Below are positions 56,760-64,000 of a stretch of DNA of 64,000 nucleotides, piece after piece; position 1 is the first letter of the stretch, and every line of letters begins with the position of its first letter. Both the position numbers and the translations under genes were made by a program. Where the stretch lies: NCBI RefSeq assembly GCF_030064165.1, contig NZ_CP125947.1:1612001-1676000 (forward strand), written 5' to 3'. The notes under the pieces are model-generated. The model did no database searches and had not been told where the DNA came from. It saw nothing but the letters and a program-made list of their open reading frames with translations. The stretch is from Comamonas resistens (GTDB lineage Bacteria; Pseudomonadota; Gammaproteobacteria; Burkholderiales; Burkholderiaceae_C).

Positions 56760-56966
56760 ATGACTTACACCACTACTGAGCTCGACGCGTTGAAGCGTGC
56801 GCTGGCCACTGGCGAGCGCCGTGTGAGCTTCGGCGACAAAACGATTGAGTACCGCTCAGTCGAAGAGTTGCAGGTCGCCATTCGAACTGTCGATACAGAG
56901 ATCGCCCGAAATTCAGGGAAAAGCCTCGTCCGTCAGTTGCGCGTCACGACCCGGAAGGCCACCTGA
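56760..56966 (+). CDS. Head-tail joining protein (gpW-like)
   Basis: The 68-residue protein (MTYTTTELDALKRALATGERRVSFGDKTIEYRSVEEL) matches gpW, which stabilises DNA in the head and forms part of the connector in lambda. Length agrees (68 in lambda). It lies between terminase and portal, as in lambda, and overlaps the portal start by one base. Confidence 0.88.
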   Translation: MTYTTTELDALKRALATGERRVSFGDKTIEYRSVEELQVAIRTVDTEIARNSGKSLVRQLRVTTRKAT

Positions 56967-58459
56967 TGAGCTGGTTCTCCAAACTTCGGCGCGGCATGTT
57001 TGGCGGCCCGTCGCCGACTTACGACGGTATCGGCGGTGGTCGGCGAGCGATTGCCTGGCAGGTCGGAAATCCTGGTGCCGTTGCCGCGCTGGCCTTCACC
57101 CAGAACGAGCTCCGCGCCAAAAGCCGCGACCTGGTGCGACGCAACGCTTGGGCGGCCGCCAGCGTGGAGGCCTTCGTCGCCAACGCGATCGGCACGGGCA
57201 TCAAGCCGCAGTCGATGCTCGCGGACAACACACTGCGGGAAGCCATTCACGCCCTGTGGTGGGACTGGTGCAGCGATGCCGATGCAGCCGGCTTGACCGA
57301 CTTCTACGGCCTGCAAGCACTCGCCTGCCGGGCAATGCTGGAAGGCGGGGAGGCGCTGGTGCGGCTGCGCTATCGCCGACCCGAAGACGGTCTGGCGGTT
57401 GGTCTCCAGCTCCAGCTGCTGGAACCCGAACACTTGCCCACGACGATGAACCTGGAGCTACCTTCCGGCAACGTGGTACGGGCCGGCATCGAGTTCGATC
57501 GGCTCGGCCGCCGCGTCGCCTACCACCTGTATCGCTCGCACCCCGGTGATGGCGCATTGGCGCCAATGTCCGGCACGGGTGGCATGGACACTGTGCGCGT
57601 GGCTGCCTCCGAGATCATCCACCTGTTCCGTCCGCTGCGTCCTGGCCAGATCCGGGGCGAGCCGTGGTTGGCGCGGGCGCTGGTCAAACTCAATGAGCTG
57701 GACCAGTACGACGACGCCGAACTGGTGCGCAAAAAGACGGCGGCGATGTTCGCGGGCTTCATCACCCGCCTGGCGCCCGAGGACAACCTCATCGGCGAAG
57801 GGCTGACGGACGCCAACGGCGTGTCCCTGGCAGGACTGGAACCCGGGACCTTGCAGCTGCTGGAGCCTGGTGAGGACGTGAAGTTCAGCCAACCGGCTGA
57901 CGTCGGAGCCAGTTATGCCGAGTTCCTGCGCATGCAGTTCCGGGCCGTCGCCGCCGCGATGGGCATCACTTACGAGATGCTCACCGGCGATCTGACGCAG
58001 GTGAACTACTCGTCGATCCGCGCCGGATTGCTGGAGTTTCGCCGCCGCTGCGAAGCGATCCAGCATGGCGTGATCGTCCACCAGCTCTGCCGCCCGATCT
58101 GGCGCGCCTGGATGGAACAGGCTGCGCTCGAAGGTGCACTCGATCTCCCGGGCTTCGTCGGACGCAAACGGGAATACCTGGCCGCCAAATGGATTCCGCA
58201 GGGCTGGCAGTGGGTTGATCCGAAGAAGGAGTTCGACGCGATGCTCACCGCAATCCGTGCCGGGTTGCTTTCGCGCTCCGAAGCCATTTCCGCCTTCGGC
58301 TACGACGCCGAAGACATCGACCGCGAGATCGCGTCCGACAACCAGCGGGCCGATGAGCTGGGGCTGGTCTTCGACTCCGACCCGCGCCACGACAAATCGC
58401 CCGTCAACGCCTCGGCGACCGCCACTCCGGCTCCGCCGCAAGAACCCCAGGACAACTGA
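56966..58459 (+). CDS. Phage portal protein (lambda gpB family)
   Basis: The 497-residue portal forms the dodecameric vertex through which DNA enters the head. It has the lambda-family blocks LRAKSRDLVRRNAWAAASVEAFVANAIGTGI, IIHLFRPLRPGQIRGEPWLA and GITYEMLTGDLTQVNYSSIRAGL. A disordered Pro/Ala-rich tail ends the protein. The protease gene starts 1 bp later. Confidence 0.94.
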   Translation: MSWFSKLRRGMFGGPSPTYDGIGGGRRAIAWQVGNPGAVAALAFTQNELRAKSRDLVRRNAWAAASVEAFVANAIGTGIKPQSMLADNTLREAIHALWWDWCSDADAAGLTDFYGLQALACRAMLEGGEALVRLRYRRPEDGLAVGLQLQLLEPEHLPTTMNLELPSGNVVRAGIEFDRLGRRVAYHLYRSHPGDGALAPMSGTGGMDTVRVAASEIIHLFRPLRPGQIRGEPWLARALVKLNELDQYDDAELVRKKTAAMFAGFITRLAPEDNLIGEGLTDANGVSLAGLEPGTLQLLEPGEDVKFSQPADVGASYAEFLRMQFRAVAAAMGITYEMLTGDLTQVNYSSIRAGLLEFRRRCEAIQHGVIVHQLCRPIWRAWMEQAALEGALDLPGFVGRKREYLAAKWIPQGWQWVDPKKEFDAMLTAIRAGLLSRSEAISAFGYDAEDIDREIASDNQRADELGLVFDSDPRHDKSPVNASATATPAPPQEPQDN

Positions 58460-58460
58460 T

Positions 58461-59780
58461 ATGCAGCTCGTACACCTGGCGTCCCGTCTCTACGGGACGC
58501 CGCTTCTCATTGCGCGTTCGAAACTGGACGTGATCCTGTCCGTCCTCGGCCCGCGCATCGGATTGCCCGAGATCGATGCTGCCGTCCCGCTTCCCACTTC
58601 GAAAGCCGGCACTGCGGTCGGGCAGCCCGGCATCGCGATCATTCCCGTGCACGGCACCCTGGTACGACGGGCGATGGGACTGGAGGCGGCGTCTGGCCTG
58701 ACCTCCTATGGGGAAATTGCGGCACGCATCGACGCCGCGCTGGCGGACCCACAGGTCAGCGGCATCCTGCTCGACCTAGATTCGCCCGGCGGCGAAGCGG
58801 GAGGCGTGTTTGAGCTGGCCGAGCGGATTCGCGCCGCCAACGACATCAAGCCGGTGTGGGCGCATGCCAACGACTCGGCGTATTCGGCGGCTTACGCGAT
58901 TGCAGCCGCCGCATCGCGCCTGACCCTGTCGCAAACCGCAGGTGTGGGCTCCATCGGTGTCATTGCGCTGCACGTCGACCAGTCCGTCAAGGATGCCAAG
59001 GACGGCGTCGACTTCACTGCGATCTACGCCGGCCACCACAAGAACGACTTTTCTCCCCACGCGCCGCTGTCGCCACAGGCGGCTTCCACCCTGCAGGCGG
59101 AAGTGGATCGGCTCTACGGAATCTTCGTCAGCCAGGTCGCGCAAATGCGAGCTCTTGACAGCGATGCCGTGCGGGCGACCGAAGCCAGCCTGCTCTTCGG
59201 CGAGGCTGCTGTGACGGCAGGCCTGGCTGACGCGGTGATGAGTTTCGATCAGGTCCTGATCGAGTTCTCCAACGCACTGGATGCGCAACGCCGGCTGGCG
59301 ACACCCAGTACGGGCGCCGCGAAGCGCGGCCCGCTCGCCCGTGCCTCGCTTGCTTCACGGAACGCACCCCCGCAGATTTCCAGCCAACAACAGTCTCATT
59401 TGGAGAAAACCATGACCGATCACGAACAGCAGCCCCGTCTGGACGAATCCGAGCCGGAGGTCACGCCAGACCCGGCAGACACCCCAGCGCATGATCCCAC
59501 CACCCCGCCCGTGTCTGCATCGCTCGTCGGTGCGCACGCCAACGGCCGGATCGAGGCACAAGCCATTGCCGAGATCTGCCTGATCGCAGGCACGCCACAG
59601 CGCACGGCGGAATTCCTCGCATCCGGGATGAACGAGGCCCAAGTCCGCCGCGCACTGCTCGAAGCTCGCGCTGAACAGCCGGAGATTGCCTCACGCATCA
59701 CCGCCGATGCGGGAACCACCGTGCAGCCGGAGAGCAGCCCGGTCGTTGCCGCCGTCAAGAAACTCGCCACGAAGGAGTAA
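58461..59780 (+). CDS. S49-family head maturation protease (lambda gpC-like) with C-terminal scaffold
   Basis: The 439-residue protein has a ClpP/SppA-type S49 protease domain (residues about 40-270). The catalytic Ser is near 142 (NDSAYSAAYAIA), and the block AGVGSIGVIALHVD follows. The C-terminal third, from about residue 318, is an acidic, low-complexity scaffold-like part. As in lambda C/Nu3, an internal in-frame ATG with a ribosome site starts that part. It processes the prohead during assembly. Confidence 0.92.
   Translation: MQLVHLASRLYGTPLLIARSKLDVILSVLGPRIGLPEIDAAVPLPTSKAGTAVGQPGIAIIPVHGTLVRRAMGLEAASGLTSYGEIAARIDAALADPQVSGILLDLDSPGGEAGGVFELAERIRAANDIKPVWAHANDSAYSAAYAIAAAASRLTLSQTAGVGSIGVIALHVDQSVKDAKDGVDFTAIYAGHHKNDFSPHAPLSPQAASTLQAEVDRLYGIFVSQVAQMRALDSDAVRATEASLLFGEAAVTAGLADAVMSFDQVLIEFSNALDAQRRLATPSTGAAKRGPLARASLASRNAPPQISSQQQSHLEKTMTDHEQQPRLDESEPEVTPDPADTPAHDPTTPPVSASLVGAHANGRIEAQAIAEICLIAGTPQRTAEFLASGMNEAQVRRALLEARAEQPEIASRITADAGTTVQPESSPVVAAVKKLATKE
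59412..59780 (+). CDS. Nested scaffold protein (Nu3-like), internal in-frame start
   Basis: Within the protease gene, GGAG lies 6 bp before an in-frame ATG at 59412. Translation from there gives 122 acidic residues (MTDHEQQPRLDESEPEV), the size and character of a lambda Nu3-type scaffold. Lambda makes Nu3 in the same way. Here it is predicted only from the ribosome site and position. Confidence 0.65.
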   Translation: MTDHEQQPRLDESEPEVTPDPADTPAHDPTTPPVSASLVGAHANGRIEAQAIAEICLIAGTPQRTAEFLASGMNEAQVRRALLEARAEQPEIASRITADAGTTVQPESSPVVAAVKKLATKE

Positions 59781-59783
59781 GCC

Positions 59784-60161
59784 ATGTCTGCCATTCAGGA
59801 AACCAACAACCTCGGTGATCTCCTCAAGTACGAGGCGCCGAATCTCTATTCACGCGACCTGGCCACGGTTGCTGCCGGTCAAAACCTGCAGCTCGGCGCC
59901 ATCGTCGGCCGCGACAGTACGACCGGCAAGCTGAAAGCGCTCGACCCGGCCGCCACCGATGGCACTGAGAACGCGGTCGGCGTGCTCGCCGCTGACGTGG
60001 ACGCGACCCTGATCGACCGGGAAGACGCGCTGCTGATCTCCCGCCACGCCATCGTCGCCAGCCATGCCCTGGTGTGGCCGGTCGCCATCACCCCTACCGA
60101 GAAGGCCACTGCGATCGCTCAGATCGAAGCGCGTGGCGTCCTCGTCCGAACCGCCGCCTGA
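59784..60161 (+). CDS. Head decoration protein (lambda gpD-like)
   Basis: The 125-residue protein belongs to the gpD family that trimerises on the capsid surface and stabilises the filled head. Visible blocks are VAAGQNLQLGAIVGRD, AVGVLAADVDAT and ISRHAIVASHALVWP. It follows the protease by 3 bp with AAGGAG before the ATG. Confidence 0.9.
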   Translation: MSAIQETNNLGDLLKYEAPNLYSRDLATVAAGQNLQLGAIVGRDSTTGKLKALDPAATDGTENAVGVLAADVDATLIDREDALLISRHAIVASHALVWPVAITPTEKATAIAQIEARGVLVRTAA

Positions 60162-60175
60162 ATTAGGAGACAACC

Positions 60176-61177
60176 ATGCAGAACCCTTTTACCAATCCCG
60201 CGTTCTCGATGGCGGCGCTCACGGCGGCCATCAACATTCTTCCCAACCGTTATGGCCGCATCGAGGATCTCGGTTTGATGCCGGCCAAGCCGGTGCGCCA
60301 GCGACAGGTCATCGTCGAGGAGATGAACGGCGTACTGAACCTGCTGCCGACCTTACCGCCGGGCGCCCCGGGCACGGTCGGTGTGCGCGGCAAACGCACC
60401 TTGCGTTCGTTCGTGATCCCCCACATCCCGCATGACGATGTCGTCCTCCCGGAAGAGGTTCAGGGCATCCGCGCCTTTGGTTCGGAGACTGAAACGGAAG
60501 CCGTCGCAGGCGTCATCGCGCGCCACCTGGAGACCATGCGCAACAAGCATGCGATCACGCTAGAGCACCTGCGTATGGGTGCGCTCAAGGGCGTCATCCT
60601 GGATGCCGATGGTTCCGTGCTGTACGACCTGTTCGACGAGTTTGACATCACGCCGCAGACCATCGCCTTCGATCTCGGCAACGCCGGCACGAATGTGAAG
60701 GCGAAATGCCTCGCAACCCTGGCCGCGATCGAGGACAACCTCAAGGGCGAATTCATGAGCGGTGTGCACTGCCTGTGTTCGCCCGAGTTCTTCTCCGCGC
60801 TGACGGGCCATGCCAAGGTCGAGAAAGCGTTCGAGAACTGGCAGCAGGGTGCCATCCTGATCAACGACGTGCGCCGTGGCTTCACCTACGCCGGCATCAC
60901 CTTCGAGGAGTATCGCGGGCAGGCCACCGATCCCACCGGCACCACCCGTCGCTTCATTGCGGCTGGCGAGGCCCATGCCTTCCCGCTGGGCACGGTGGAT
61001 ACCTTCGGTACCTACTTCGCGCCAGCTGACTTCAACGAGACGGTCAACACCATCGGGCAGACGCTGTATGCGAAGCAGGAGCCGCGCAAGTTCGATCGGG
61101 GTACTGACCTGCATACCCAGTCCAACCCGCTGCCCATGTGCCACCGCCCAGGTGTGCTCGTGAAGCTGACGGTGTGA
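60176..61177 (+). CDS. Major capsid protein (lambda gpE family)
   Basis: The 333-residue protein is the main shell subunit, HK97 fold, gpE family. Recognisable parts are MAALTAAINILPNRYGRIEDLGLM, RSFVIPHIPHDDVVLPEEVQGIRAFG and RRFIAAGEAHAFPLGTVDTFGTYFAPADF. GGAG lies 7 bp before the ATG. Expected to be the most abundant product of the late operon. Confidence 0.95.
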   Translation: MQNPFTNPAFSMAALTAAINILPNRYGRIEDLGLMPAKPVRQRQVIVEEMNGVLNLLPTLPPGAPGTVGVRGKRTLRSFVIPHIPHDDVVLPEEVQGIRAFGSETETEAVAGVIARHLETMRNKHAITLEHLRMGALKGVILDADGSVLYDLFDEFDITPQTIAFDLGNAGTNVKAKCLATLAAIEDNLKGEFMSGVHCLCSPEFFSALTGHAKVEKAFENWQQGAILINDVRRGFTYAGITFEEYRGQATDPTGTTRRFIAAGEAHAFPLGTVDTFGTYFAPADFNETVNTIGQTLYAKQEPRKFDRGTDLHTQSNPLPMCHRPGVLVKLTV

Positions 61178-61461
61178 TGGTGCGCATCGAAGACTTCTAC
61201 GACGCCGCTGGGCGGTCTGGCTTGCTGGTGGATGCGGAAATCGATGGCCACACTGTCGCTGTCGATTTCCGTTCGCCAGACGAGACCGTACTCGACGGGC
61301 TGGCCCTGTCCGCCGACTACACGATCCGCTTCCCGGCCTCGACACAGCCGAGCCTGGCAGCAGGGCAGACCGTGACGATCGGAGCCCACAGCTACCGCGT
61401 CCGCGATATCCGCAGCATCGGCGACGGCAGCGAGCGACGCGCCGACCTCACGCGACTCTGA
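61177..61461 (+). CDS. Head-tail connector protein
   Basis: The 94-residue protein (MVRIEDFYDAAGRSGLLVDAEI) is beta-rich and lies directly after the capsid gene. This is where lambda-like phages encode FII-type head-tail joining proteins. The region GAHSYRVRDIRSIGDGSERRADLTRL resembles that family. The ATG shares a base with the capsid stop codon. Confidence 0.75.
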   Translation: MVRIEDFYDAAGRSGLLVDAEIDGHTVAVDFRSPDETVLDGLALSADYTIRFPASTQPSLAAGQTVTIGAHSYRVRDIRSIGDGSERRADLTRL

Positions 61462-61471
61462 GGGACTCGGC

Positions 61472-61897
61472 ATGAATTCGATCCGCGAGCAGATCTTGCG
61501 GGCGGTTGCCGCACGCCTGAGCAACGCCGTCGCGCCCGTGCCGGTGCTGCGCCACCCAACAACACCGGTTGCGCGCGATACCGGACCCGCGCTCTTGATG
61601 TTCACCGAAGGCGACGCCATCACCGCGCACGCCAACAACCGCGTCGACCGAACACTGACGATTCGCTGCGTCGCGGTGGCGCGTGGCGAGGAGGCCTTCG
61701 ACGTCGCGGACCGGCTGATCGTGGCCGCACATGCTGCATTGATGACCGATGCCAACGTCACCGGCCTCGCGCTCGCGATCCGGGAGATCGATGGCGAATG
61801 GGATGCCGAGGACGCCGATGCCGGCGCCGTCGCGTTGCCTGCCCGCTACGAGATCCGTTACCGCACCAATGCCCAAGACCTCACCCAGACAGGATGA
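61472..61897 (+). CDS. Probable tail terminator/minor tail protein (gpZ- or gpU-like position)
   Basis: The 141-residue protein (MNSIREQILRAVAARLSNA) has the mixed alpha/beta pattern of tail completion proteins, and its order between connector and tail tube matches gpZ/gpU in lambda. No residue signature makes the choice secure. GGACTCGG before the ATG is a weak ribosome site; the gene is close behind the connector. Confidence 0.65.
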   Translation: MNSIREQILRAVAARLSNAVAPVPVLRHPTTPVARDTGPALLMFTEGDAITAHANNRVDRTLTIRCVAVARGEEAFDVADRLIVAAHAALMTDANVTGLALAIREIDGEWDAEDADAGAVALPARYEIRYRTNAQDLTQTG

Positions 61898-61902
61898 CCT
61901 TA

Positions 61903-62079
61903 ATGACGCTTGAACTGATGAAACCCCACACCCACGCCGGAGTGCGCTATGCCCCCGGCGCGTACCTGGATGTCGACGAGGCCACCGCACGATGGCTGAT
62001 CGACCACGCCGTCGCCCAGGAGGTCGCAGTGGCCGACGCCGCCCCGAAGCTCGCCACCCCCGTTCGTAAAGGAGACTGA
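61903..62079 (+). CDS. Small phage protein (DUF7210-like)
   Basis: The 58-residue protein MTLELMKPHTHAGVRYAPG, followed by DVDEATARWLIDHAVA, resembles small tail-region proteins of this phage type. I chose ATG 61903, 8 bp after AGGA. ATG 61894, which overlaps the previous stop as ATGA, is an alternative. Function unknown. Confidence 0.65.
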   Translation: MTLELMKPHTHAGVRYAPGAYLDVDEATARWLIDHAVAQEVAVADAAPKLATPVRKGD

Positions 62080-62081
62080 CC

Positions 62082-62834
62082 ATGCCGTATTTCTCTGGAC
62101 AAGGCCGTGTCTACATCGGCGCCCGCGACACCGCCGGCAACCCGCAAGGGCTGAACTTTGTCGGCAACGTGCCGGAGCTCAAGGTGTCGCTGTCGGTCGA
62201 AACTCTGGAGCACCAAGAATCGACCAGCGGCCAGCGCCTGACCGACCTGCAGTTGATCAAGACCAAGAAAGGCGAATTCGCCTGCACGCTGGAAGAACTG
62301 ATCGCCGTGAACTTGGGGTTGGCGTTGTACGGCACGACCACCGACCAGGTCAGCGGAACGGTCACCGCCGAGGCGCTGCCCAACCCGGTCACTGTGGGTA
62401 GTCTGTACCTGCTCGCCAAGCAGAACGTCTCGTCGGTGGTGGTCAAGGATTCCACGGCCACCCCAAAGACGCTGCCGGCGGGCCAGTACCACCTCAACGC
62501 CAAGCACGGCTCGCTGTCGATCACCGATAAGACAGCGGGCGGCCCCTTTGTGGAGCCGTTCAAGGTCGACTACGCCTATGGCGCGGCCCAATCGACGGCG
62601 CTGTTCACCCAGCCGCTGCCCGAACGCTGGGTGCGTTTCGAGGGCTTGAACACCGCCGACAGCAACCGCGAAGTGGTGATCGACCTGTACCGCGTGGCGA
62701 TCAATCCGGCCAAGGAGCTGTCGATCATCACCGAGGAGTTGCTCAAGTTCGAGCTCTCCGGGCAGGTACTGGCCGACACGCTCAAGCCGGCCGCCGGTGA
62801 TCTCGGCCAGTTCGGCCGCATCGTGCTGCTGTGA
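62082..62834 (+). CDS. Major tail tube protein
   Basis: The 250-residue protein has the tail-tube pattern: an N-terminal beta-rich domain with FVGNVPELKVSLSVETLEHQES and a second part with ELLKFELSGQVLADTLKP. It is expected to polymerise into the tail tube of a long-tailed siphophage. It starts 2 bp after the small gene and is followed by the tail chaperone. Confidence 0.88.
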   Translation: MPYFSGQGRVYIGARDTAGNPQGLNFVGNVPELKVSLSVETLEHQESTSGQRLTDLQLIKTKKGEFACTLEELIAVNLGLALYGTTTDQVSGTVTAEALPNPVTVGSLYLLAKQNVSSVVVKDSTATPKTLPAGQYHLNAKHGSLSITDKTAGGPFVEPFKVDYAYGAAQSTALFTQPLPERWVRFEGLNTADSNREVVIDLYRVAINPAKELSIITEELLKFELSGQVLADTLKPAAGDLGQFGRIVLL

Positions 62835-62845
62835 AGGAGCTGCCA

Positions 62846-63247
62846 ATGACCCCTTCCGATCTCGATGTGCTCGTGCCGCAGGCTCGGCTAATGGAAATGG
62901 CCGGGCAGCGCCTTACCATCAGCCCACTGGTGGTCGGCGAACTGCCGGCGATGCTCAAGGCCGTGCGGCCTTTTGCCGAGCAGCTAACTGGCGAACCGGA
63001 CTGGCTCGCCTTGCTCTGTGATCACGGCGACGCTTTGCTGGCTGCGCTGGCGATCGTCAGCCGTCAGCCGCGCGAATGGGTGAACGCCCTGGCGCTCGAC
63101 GATGCGATCACGTTGGCCGCTGCCGTGTTCGAGGTGAATGCCGATTTTTTCGTGCGCCGGGTCGCGCCGAAGGTCGGCGATCTGGCGCAGAGCCTGAACG
63201 GACAAAAGAAAGGTCTGTCGGCTGGATCGACGCCGTCGCCCGCCTGA
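62846..63247 (+). CDS. Tail assembly chaperone (gpG-like)
   Basis: The 133-residue protein follows the tail tube gene and precedes the T-like reading frame, as gpG does in lambda. It is helical, with LTISPLVVGELPAMLKAVRPFAEQL and DDAITLAAAVFEVNADFFVRRV, typical of tail assembly chaperones. ATG 62846 is preceded by AAGGAG at 6 bp. Near its end lies an A-rich stretch where ribosomes may shift by -1 into the next frame. Confidence 0.78.
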   Translation: MTPSDLDVLVPQARLMEMAGQRLTISPLVVGELPAMLKAVRPFAEQLTGEPDWLALLCDHGDALLAALAIVSRQPREWVNALALDDAITLAAAVFEVNADFFVRRVAPKVGDLAQSLNGQKKGLSAGSTPSPA

Positions 63248-63459
63248 TCCGCAGCGGTCACCGCTACCCGGACATCCTGGGATACACGCTGGGCCAGGTG
63301 AACGCCTTCCTGTCGGCCGACGACCGTCTCGAATACGAGCGTCTCTCCATCCAGTTGGCGGTTATGACTGCCGCCGCCCAAGGCAGCCGCGACGGCATCC
63401 GTCAGTTGCAGGCCGAACTCCATCAGGGAATGCGCGATGAAGATCGATCTGGTCGCTGA
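63202..63459 (+). CDS. Tail chaperone extension read by -1 frameshift (gpT-like)
   Basis: In the -1 frame relative to the chaperone gene, an open frame of clear coding character (GWIDAVARLIRSGHRYPDILGYTLGQVNAFL) runs to 63459 without a start codon or ribosome site of its own near its beginning. The A-rich stretch ACAAAAGAAAGG at 63202-63213 is the likely slip region. Lambda makes gpGT in this way. The exact slippery codon pair is not canonical. Confidence 0.6.
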   Translation, partial: TKERSVGWIDAVARLIRSGHRYPDILGYTLGQVNAFLSADDRLEYERLSIQLAVMTAAAQGSRDGIRQLQAELHQGMRDEDRSGR

Positions 63460-64000
63460 GGGCTTGCTGGATCGTCGTCGCTTCAACGCCTGGCAGGCCG
63501 ATAGCCACAAGGCGATCCGCGCGGCAGTTGCCCGCGCGATGCGTGACAGCGGCAAGGATATGGCCGAACAGGTCCGCGGTGAGATGCGCGCCAGCTTCCG
63601 GACGGCCAGCCCCAAGTTCCTGCGCTCCATGCACGCCAAGGTGTTCGACCGCAAAACCAATGAGTTCCCGGCCCTCTACCTCGGCTCGAAGGTGCCGTGG
63701 CTGGGCATCCACGAGCAAGGCGGAACGATCCGGGGGCGGATGCTGATCCCGCTGTTGCCTCAACACCGGCGCATCGGGCACAAGGCCTTCGCCCGGGTGA
63801 TCGATGCGCTGATGCGATCCGGGAACGCCTGGTTCATCGAGAAGAACGGCCAGCAGATCCTGATGGCCGAGAACCTTGCCGAGAACGCCCGGCCGCTCAC
63901 GCGCTTTCGCCGCGCCGAGCGCGAACGCAGCGGCGCAAAGCGCCTGCGGCGCGGCCAGGAGATTCCCATCGCCGTGCTGGTGCGGCGCGTGAGCTTGAGA
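63437..64000 (+). CDS. Phage tail protein (DUF6441-like), partial at window end
   Basis: A frame opens at ATG 63437, overlapping the previous frame's end, and runs past the window end without a stop (188 codons seen). It begins MKIDLVAEGLLDRRRFNAW and contains GKDMAEQVRGEMRASF and LGIHEQGGTIRG. The last resembles proteins of the gpZ/HK97 gp10-like or DUF6441 type that act in tail completion. The C-terminus is not in the window. Confidence 0.7.
   Translation, partial: MKIDLVAEGLLDRRRFNAWQADSHKAIRAAVARAMRDSGKDMAEQVRGEMRASFRTASPKFLRSMHAKVFDRKTNEFPALYLGSKVPWLGIHEQGGTIRGRMLIPLLPQHRRIGHKAFARVIDALMRSGNAWFIEKNGQQILMAENLAENARPLTRFRRAERERSGAKRLRRGQEIPIAVLVRRVSLR

Overview
The window reads as a Comamonadaceae chromosome (Comamonas-like betaproteobacterium) carrying an integrated lambda-type siphophage. 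The host assignment rests on the fused aroA-cmk gene, the phasin gene, the serC-pheA-tyrA-aroA/cmk-rpsA-ihfB-lapA-lapB gene order, a tmRNA tag ANDERFALAA, and dispersed AGCGCTT...AAGCGCT intergenic hairpins. Species is inference; no rRNA lies in the window.

Region 1 (1-6465): a czcCBA-type heavy-metal RND efflux operon followed by a PII-like gene. Region 2 (6500-6930): tRNA-Ala(GGC), tRNA-Glu(TTC), tRNA-Asp(GTC). Region 3 (6960-17150): metabolism and housekeeping genes: an SDR dehydrogenase, a phasin with two 15-bp upstream repeats, a hotdog thioesterase, nicotinate phosphoribosyltransferase, a NhaD-like antiporter, a 2-hydroxyacid dehydrogenase, a tautomerase, RmuC and an MFS transporter. 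Region 4 (17175-29266, all minus strand): gyrA, serC, pheA, tyrA, aroA-cmk, rpsA, ihfB, lapA, lapB. GyrA has isoleucine at position 83, a classical quinolone-resistance position. Region 5 (29496-31996): an OmpA-like protein, ubiG, gph and an intact tmRNA gene.

Region 6 (about 32035 to the window end) is a mobile element just downstream of ssrA. Its left edge holds a DUF1778/GNAT toxin-antitoxin pair and a minus-strand integration module (KorB/ParB-like HTH protein, large serine recombinase, DUF2924 protein, small protein). Next comes a control block: an XRE repressor, an ImmA/IrrE protease and a helical-repeat protein face two unrecognised genes across a shared operator region. The early module follows: AlpA-like HTH, Sak4-like ATPase, SSB-like protein, SF2 helicase, Cas4-like Fe-S nuclease, primase-helicase and RuvC-like resolvase. 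A striking cluster of nine AGTTGGCA repeats, probably an origin or initiator-binding region, separates the last two. Two tandem ParB-methyltransferase fusions and a small minus-strand cassette precede the late genes: terminase, gpW, portal, protease with nested scaffold, decoration protein, capsid, head-tail proteins, tail tube, a tail chaperone with a probable -1 frameshift, and a tail protein cut by the window end. Lysis genes, the rest of the tail and the right attachment site lie outside the window.

The least explained parts are the AGTTGGCA cluster, a 31-bp element found three times at an almost constant distance before minus-strand phage genes, and the XRE/ImmA block with its divergent unknown pair.
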